Assembly (NCBI RefSeq): GCF_036195045.1 | Contig: NZ_CP108100.1 | Coordinates: forward strand, 8,060,001 to 8,124,000 | Direction: 5' to 3' | Length of the DNA stretch: 64,000 nucleotides | Source: Streptomyces sp. NBC_00236 | GTDB lineage: Bacteria; Actinomycetota; Actinomycetes; Streptomycetales; Streptomycetaceae | Part shown: positions 60,133 to 64,000 of the stretch, piece after piece | Position numbering within the stretch: position 1 is the first letter of the stretch | Layout of the letters: each line of letters begins with the position of its first letter | Program-made: the position numbers and the translations under genes | The notes under the pieces: generated by a model | The model's database searches: none | What the model was told of the DNA's origin: nothing | Seen by the model: only the letters and a program-made list of their open reading frames with translations

Positions 60133-61062
60133 TCAGACCCCGGCCGTCCGCGCGGTCTCGTACACCTCGGTTGCCACGTCGACGAGTTCGGCGGCGTCAC
60201 GGAGCGAGGTCTGGAGGTCGAGCATGATCTCCGGAACGCCCGTGGCGGCATGCGCGGCGAGATCCTCGACGATCTGTGCGGTGTTGCCGTGGAAGGGCTG
60301 CCGGTCCGCCCCGGGCACCGGCGTCGCGCTGTACCGCGCGTTGGCGCGGAGGCAGACTCCGACCGGGGTCCGGCGTCCACGTTCGGCGCCGACGTCCCGC
60401 ACCCGCTGCCACTGCTCGGCGAGCTGCGGGGCACCCATGGCGACGGGCATCCAGCCGTCCGCCCGGTCGACCAGACGGCGCGTGGCCCGGGGCCCGGAGG
60501 CCGGCAGATAGACGGGGATGGGACGTGCGGGCTTCGGCCCCACCTCGGACGGTGCGATCGTGGTCAGATTGCCCTTGTACGAGACGGGGTCCGGGCCCCA
60601 GACGGCTGCGCACACGTCCAGCAGTTCGTCGAGAACCTCACCGCGCTTCTCGAAAGGCGCGACGGAAGCCGCCGCGTACTCGTCCAGGGACCACCCGGTG
60701 CCCAGCCCCGCGATCACCCGGCCACCACTGGCGGCGTCGAGCGATGCCAGCGAACGGGCGAGCTGGAAGGGGACGTGCAACGGGGCGACGAGAACACTGG
60801 TGCCGAGCCGGGCCCGCTCGGTGGCCGCGGCGGCCAGCGTCAGCGTGACCAGCGGATCGGCGACGCCGCGGTAATGGTCGGGCCAGGCCAGCCCCGGCAC
60901 CCCGTACAGGCCCTGGACCGCGGGCTCGGGAAAGAGCAGCCGCTCGAACACCCACAGGCTCTCGTACCCCACGGCCTCCGCGGCGCGCGCCACGACGGTG
61001 ACGTCGCGGCTGATGTCGTACTGCTTCGTCTGCGGCAGACCGAGACCGAGCGCGACCGGCAT
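60133..61062 (-). CDS. LLM-class F420-dependent oxidoreductase
   Basis: 309-aa luciferase-like TIM-barrel protein. VARAAEAVGYESLWVFERLLFPEP near residue 24, LGTSVLVAPLHVPFQLARSLASLDAASGGRVIAGLGTGW near 90-125 and IPVYLPASGPRATRRLVDRADGWMPV near 185 are typical of the F420 subgroup. GAGGAG is upstream of the ATG. It reduces or oxidises an unknown substrate with F420. The sigma factor gene downstream probably shares its transcript. Confidence 0.9.
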   Translation of the reverse strand: MPVALGLGLPQTKQYDISRDVTVVARAAEAVGYESLWVFERLLFPEPAVQGLYGVPGLAWPDHYRGVADPLVTLTLAAAATERARLGTSVLVAPLHVPFQLARSLASLDAASGGRVIAGLGTGWSLDEYAAASVAPFEKRGEVLDELLDVCAAVWGPDPVSYKGNLTTIAPSEVGPKPARPIPVYLPASGPRATRRLVDRADGWMPVAMGAPQLAEQWQRVRDVGAERGRRTPVGVCLRANARYSATPVPGADRQPFHGNTAQIVEDLAAHAATGVPEIMLDLQTSLRDAAELVDVATEVYETARTAGV

Positions 61063-61218
61063 ACGGGTGCTCCTCTATGTAGTGTGCTGAGGCAACTACC
61101 GTACGCCGGAAGGCTTCTGAAAGATCGGCGGGCTGTTCTGCGGGAGGCCGCAATCGTCGCGACGACCGGGTGCGCCCGCCCCGGCGCACTAGTGGTCGGG
61201 GAACCCGGCGCGATGGCA

Positions 61219-61224
61219 TAGGCT
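61219..61224 (+). promoter_or_regulatory. Possible -10 of initiator tRNA gene
   Basis: TAGGCT lies 14 nt before the tRNA start and fits TANNNT. The -35 region (around 61193-61198) is weak. Assigned from position only. Confidence 0.35.
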
Positions 61225-61238
61225 GGGGATCACAACGA

Positions 61239-61312
61239 CGCGGGGTGGAGCAGCTCGGTAGCTCGCTGGGCTCATAACCCAGAGGTCGCAGGTTCAAATC
61301 CTGTCCCCGCTA
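61239..61312 (+). tRNA. tRNA-Met (initiator, CAT anticodon)
   Basis: The full cloverleaf is visible. Acceptor stem CGCGGGG/CCCCGCT is unpaired at position 1-72 (C-T), a mark of initiator tRNAs. D arm GAGCAGCTCGGTAGCTC; anticodon stem CTGGG/CCCAG with loop CTCATAA and the three consecutive G-C pairs typical of fMet; T arm GCAGGTTCAAATCCTGT. CCA is not encoded (CTA follows). It is flanked by a promoter-like element and a strong terminator, so it stands as its own unit. Confidence 0.96.
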
Positions 61313-61317
61313 CTACT

Positions 61318-61360
61318 GAGGCAGGGCCCGGAACCAATGGTTCCGGGCCCTGCCTCTTTC
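61318..61360 (+). terminator. Intrinsic terminator of tRNA gene
   Basis: GAGGCAGGGCCCGGAACC (61318-61335) and GGTTCCGGGCCCTGCCTC (61339-61356) form an 18-bp perfect stem with loop AAT, followed by TTTC. It starts 5 nt after the tRNA and also faces the convergent methyltransferase gene. Confidence 0.9.
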
Positions 61361-61366
61361 AGTTGT

Positions 61367-62083
61367 TCAGCTGGTCAACGGGGTGTAGTACGAGGCGACA
61401 GCGGGCTGCCCGGTGTAGTTCGGGCCCGCTGCCGGATCGGCGCCGACGTAGCGGAAAGGCAACCGGACAGCCCGCGGGCCGCGGAGCGTGAGCCGGTGGT
61501 GGCGGGGGTCGTAGGCGAAGCCCGCAGCGCGCAGAGCGGCCAGTACCGGGCGCGAGGCCGGGCTGCCGTCCGGCCGGCGAACGGAATCCGGGTCGAAGTG
61601 GGCAGCGAGCAGCCCGTCGGGGGCCAGCCAGGAGGCGGCACGCGTGAGCATGCGCAACTGGTCACCGAGGTAATGGAGCCCGTGGACACAGGTGATCAGG
61701 TCGTACGTCCGCGCAGCTTCCCAGTCCGTGACGGAAGCCGTGACGAGCTCGACGCCCGGCGGCCGGGGAGCGGGATCGAGGGGGCCGACGAGGTCGACCC
61801 CCGTCAGCACGGCGGATGCGGGCAATCGAGCCGCGGCAGCCCGCAGGGCACGGCCTTCGCCGCTGCACAGGTCGAGCCAGGACGGTGACGCGGAGCGGGC
61901 CGACAGATGGTCGAGCGGGTCGAACCCGAGTTCGCGGGTGTAGCTGTTGACACCGTGGAGGCCACGCTCGCGGTTCATGGTGTTGTTGGCGACCACGGTG
62001 CACGACTGGAGGGCGTCGTCGGGGAGGAGGCGGGGGCCCGCCGCCTCCCCGACTGCCGGCTGAGGCGCGGGGGCGGGAGGCAT
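61367..62083 (-). CDS. SAM-dependent methyltransferase
   Basis: 238-aa class I methyltransferase. Motif I is WLDLCSGEGRALRAAAARL near residue 69, followed by LTGVDLVGPLDP, then YDLITCVHGLHYLGDQLRMLTRAASWLAPDGLLAAHFDPDSV. The preceding TVVANNTMNRERGLHGVNSYTRELGFDPLDHL is characteristic of a Streptomyces subgroup. ATG 62083 is the likely start; the further upstream GTG 62146 lacks a binding site. Target unknown. Confidence 0.82.
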   Translation of the reverse strand: MPPAPAPQPAVGEAAGPRLLPDDALQSCTVVANNTMNRERGLHGVNSYTRELGFDPLDHLSARSASPSWLDLCSGEGRALRAAAARLPASAVLTGVDLVGPLDPAPRPPGVELVTASVTDWEAARTYDLITCVHGLHYLGDQLRMLTRAASWLAPDGLLAAHFDPDSVRRPDGSPASRPVLAALRAAGFAYDPRHHRLTLRGPRAVRLPFRYVGADPAAGPNYTGQPAVASYYTPLTS

Positions 62084-62169
62084 GGGGCCATTGTCTCCGT
62101 GCTGCCGGGTGCGCGGGGGCGTTTCGTCCAGCAGCGCGCAGAGCACGTCGAAGCCCGGGCTCCTCGGGG

Positions 62170-63012
62170 TCAGCCCCGAAGCTCGCGCAGGTCCTCCGCG
62201 CCGAGCACGAGGCCGTCCGCCGCGAGGTTCTCCTCCAGGTGATCGAGGGAACCGGTGCCCGGAATCGCCAGCACCGACGGCGACACGGCCAGCAGCGAGG
62301 CGATCCGTACCTGAGCGGGGGTCGCGCCCAGCCGGGCCGCGACCTTGGCGAGCCGGTCGGTGTCGAGCGGGGTGCGGCCACCGCCGAGCGGGAAGTACGG
62401 CACGTACGCGATTCCCGACGCCTCACACTCCGCGAGCAGCTCCAGGTCATCGCCGTACTGGTTCTGGACCGCCGTGACGGGTGCGACCGTCCGGGCCTCG
62501 GCGAACTGGACGGCGTCGACATTGCTGACCCCCAGGTGCCGGATCAGCCCCTCTTCCCGGAGTTCGGCCAGTACCGCGAACCGTTCCGCGATCGATTCAC
62601 CCCCCGGCCCCGTCATGCCGCCCACCCGCAGATGGACCAGGTCGAGCCGGTCGACGCCGAGGGCGCGCAGATCCGCCTCGACGAGCGAGCGCAGCTGACC
62701 GGGCGACGCCTGTCCGCTCGGCACGCCGCCGGGTCCGGGCAGGGGCCCGACCTTTGTCGCGACCACCAGGTCGTCCCGGTAGGGAGCCAGCGCCGTGCGG
62801 ATCAGCTCATTGGCCCGGACAGCACCTCTCCCGTAGAAGCCCGCCGTGTCGATGTGGTTCACGCCCAGGTCAACTGCGCGCCGCAGCACCGCGACGCCGG
62901 TGCGCGGGTCGCGCGCGGGGCCGTCGAAGGTGCCCATCGCCAGGCGCATGGCGCCGAATCCGAGCCGCCGTACGGTCAGGTCTCCGCCGAGGGAGAAGGT
63001 CTTGATCGTCAT
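62170..63012 (-). CDS. Aldo/keto reductase
   Basis: 280-aa AKR. The catalytic tetrad region is HIDTAGFYGRGAVRANELI near residue 52 (D, Y), VVATKVGPLPG near 85 (K) and LDLVHLRVGG near 125 (H). IRHLGVSNVDAVQFAEA and VQNQYG follow the pattern; the C-terminal cofactor segment is SVLAIPGTGSLDHLEENLAA. Start at ATG 63012 or ATG 63021; neither has a binding site. It diverges from an HTH regulator, with an inverted repeat between them. Confidence 0.9.
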   Translation of the reverse strand: MTIKTFSLGGDLTVRRLGFGAMRLAMGTFDGPARDPRTGVAVLRRAVDLGVNHIDTAGFYGRGAVRANELIRTALAPYRDDLVVATKVGPLPGPGGVPSGQASPGQLRSLVEADLRALGVDRLDLVHLRVGGMTGPGGESIAERFAVLAELREEGLIRHLGVSNVDAVQFAEARTVAPVTAVQNQYGDDLELLAECEASGIAYVPYFPLGGGRTPLDTDRLAKVAARLGATPAQVRIASLLAVSPSVLAIPGTGSLDHLEENLAADGLVLGAEDLRELRG

Positions 63013-63054
63013 GGGAGCCATGGTGTGCGGCGTGCGTGCGGCAGGGCGAGCTCA

Positions 63055-63070
63055 TGGCAGCTTGCTGCCA
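63055..63070. promoter_or_regulatory. Inverted repeat between AKR and HTH regulator
   Basis: TGGCAG-CTTG-CTGCCA is a perfect 6-bp dyad in the 60-90 bp divergent gap. It is a candidate operator for the adjacent HTH protein. Confidence 0.5.
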
Positions 63071-63095
63071 GACTGGCGGAGTGCGGAATGAACAG

Positions 63096-63755
63096 ATGTT
63101 CTCGGTCCAGGGTGACGCGGAGCTGATCGCGCGTGCCGGCCACCTCTTCGAGTCCGCGCGTACCGAATTCCTGTGCGCGGCACGGGACCTCGACACATGG
63201 TCGCAGCCGGCGGCCCGGGCGGCGATCCGCGACCGTATGCGGGCCACGGATTCTCCGGGTCTGACCTCCCGCAAACTGCTCAGCCCGATGGCGCTCGCCG
63301 ACGAGCCGACGCGCGCGCATGTGCGCCTGGTGCAGAGTCAGGGCGCCCTCGTCCGGATCAGCGGCTCGCCGCTGCCGCACGAGACGATCATCATCGACCG
63401 GCGGGTGACCATCCTCGCCGGCCGGGAGACGCCCACCGGCCGTCACTACACCGTGACGACCTCGGCCACCGTGGTCGACGGTGTGCACGCGCTGTTCTCC
63501 GCGGTCTGGGACAACTCCGTGGAGTTCGACGCCTACCTGAGGCGGGACATCCCGCATCTCGATGCCGACAGCCGCACCATCATCGACGCGCTGGGCTCCG
63601 GGCTCACCGACGCGTCGGCCGCCAGACGGCTCGGCGTCTCGCTGCGCACCTATCGGCGACGCGTGGCGGAGCTCATGGCGACGCTCGACGCGGACTCACG
63701 CTTCCAGGCCGGGCTGAGAGCGGGCGAGCTGCGGCTGCCCCGCCCGACGGAGTGA
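63096..63755 (+). CDS. HTH transcriptional regulator
   Basis: 219-aa protein beginning MFSVQGDAELIARAGHLFESARTEFLCAARDLDTW, a PLD-like/TrmB-type sensory domain seen in short Streptomyces regulators. The C-terminal HTH is RTIIDALGSGLTDASAARRLGVSLRTYRRRVAELMATLDADSRFQAG (residues ~168-214), LuxR-like in layout. ATG 63096 is chosen with GGAA 7 nt upstream; GTG 63081 is possible. It probably regulates the divergent AKR gene. Confidence 0.75.
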   Translation: MFSVQGDAELIARAGHLFESARTEFLCAARDLDTWSQPAARAAIRDRMRATDSPGLTSRKLLSPMALADEPTRAHVRLVQSQGALVRISGSPLPHETIIIDRRVTILAGRETPTGRHYTVTTSATVVDGVHALFSAVWDNSVEFDAYLRRDIPHLDADSRTIIDALGSGLTDASAARRLGVSLRTYRRRVAELMATLDADSRFQAGLRAGELRLPRPTE

Positions 63756-63912
63756 CCGCCCGTGCCCCGGTCATCCCCGGAGTCCGGGCAGCCCGGTCCG
63801 TGGGCCGGGCAGCCCGCGCCGGCGGACCAGCGCGGACGAGCGCGCCCCTCGGGGCCACCCGATGGCACGGGCAGCCCCGGGGCCGGTCTCGTTGCCCCGC
63901 AGGCTCGGGGGG

Positions 63913-64000
63913 CTATCCGAACTGGCCGGGCTGGTAGTCGCCCGCCGGCTGCCGGACGATGAGGTTCAGCCGGTTGAAGGTGTTGATGACCGCGATGGTC
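63913..64000 (-). CDS. 3' end of AhpD/carboxymuconolactone decarboxylase-like gene
   Basis: The last ~28 codons read TIAVINTFNRLNLIVRQ and end GDYQPGQFG. The TINxFNR(L) pattern is that of the final helix of AhpD/CMD-family alkylhydroperoxidases. The 5' part and active-site cysteines lie beyond the window, so the family call is tentative. CMD genes are the usual partners of ECF41 sigma factors, one of which is 3 kb away. Confidence 0.5.
   Translation of the reverse strand, partial: TIAVINTFNRLNLIVRQPAGDYQPGQFG

Overview
This window is typical Streptomyces chromosome. It is very GC-rich, with third codon positions almost always G or C and frequent GTG or TTG starts. It carries actinomycete-specific families: conservon proteins (NIT-domain kinase, roadblock, DUF742, small GTPase), a TerD protein, an LCP cell-wall ligase, an LAETG surface protein, an ECF41-type sigma factor, SpoIIE-type phosphatase fusions and F420-linked enzymes. 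There is no sign of a prophage, insertion sequence, CRISPR array or secondary-metabolite assembly line. It looks like core or near-core arm sequence rich in sensing and regulation. All identifications come from reading the sequence; no database search was run.

Layout. 0.2-6 kb (minus strand): a secreted phytase-like esterase and a SWIM-finger / SNF2 helicase pair. 6.2-11.3 kb: a fatty acid desaturase, a MOSC protein, small unknowns, an MpaB-type oxygenase and a methyltransferase. 11.4-15.9 kb: an MHYT membrane sensor followed by a conservon lacking its GTPase (CvnA-CvnB-CvnC). 15.9-21.2 kb: MarR/MMPL divergent pair, TerD, LCP protein. 21.2-25.7 kb: a two-HTH Lrp-type regulator divergent from an NB-ARC-like ATPase without an HTH, then a second partial conservon (GTPase plus roadblock). 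25.7-31.9 kb: DUF6397-like, GNAT, LAETG surface protein, PAS-GAF-PP2C-HATPase phosphatase, 3-hydroxyisobutyryl-CoA hydrolase.

32-36.8 kb (minus strand) is a compact L-rhamnose catabolic operon (isomerase, bifunctional aldolase/dehydrogenase, kinase) behind a well-formed promoter with a LacI-type operator at its start point. 37-46.7 kb mixes small unknowns, a glycolate-oxidase-like flavoprotein, a Cys-rich pentapeptide-repeat protein, an unusual radical SAM protein, a LysR/SDR divergent pair, an F420-reductase-like protein, a GH25 muramidase and a MarR regulator with a perfect operator. 47.1-52.5 kb is a ChvE-MmsA-MmsB type monosaccharide ABC transporter with an exported aldose 1-epimerase, preceded by a strong promoter and paired direct repeats. 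52.5-64 kb has a carboxylesterase, a streptogrisin-like protease with a CebR-like palindrome in its leader, a stand-alone MurE-like ligase, GNAT, DUF2087 and DUF6630-like proteins, an ECF41-type sigma factor behind an F420-dependent oxidoreductase, an initiator tRNA with a strong terminator, a methyltransferase, an aldo/keto reductase divergent from an HTH regulator, and the 3' end of an AhpD/CMD-like gene cut by the window edge.

How the parts may work together (inference): the rhamnose operon and the ABC transporter could serve plant or cell-wall sugar uptake. The two incomplete conservons, 9 kb apart, complement each other (A-B-C and D-B) and may form one signalling system. Several divergent pairs share visible operators and are probably autoregulated.
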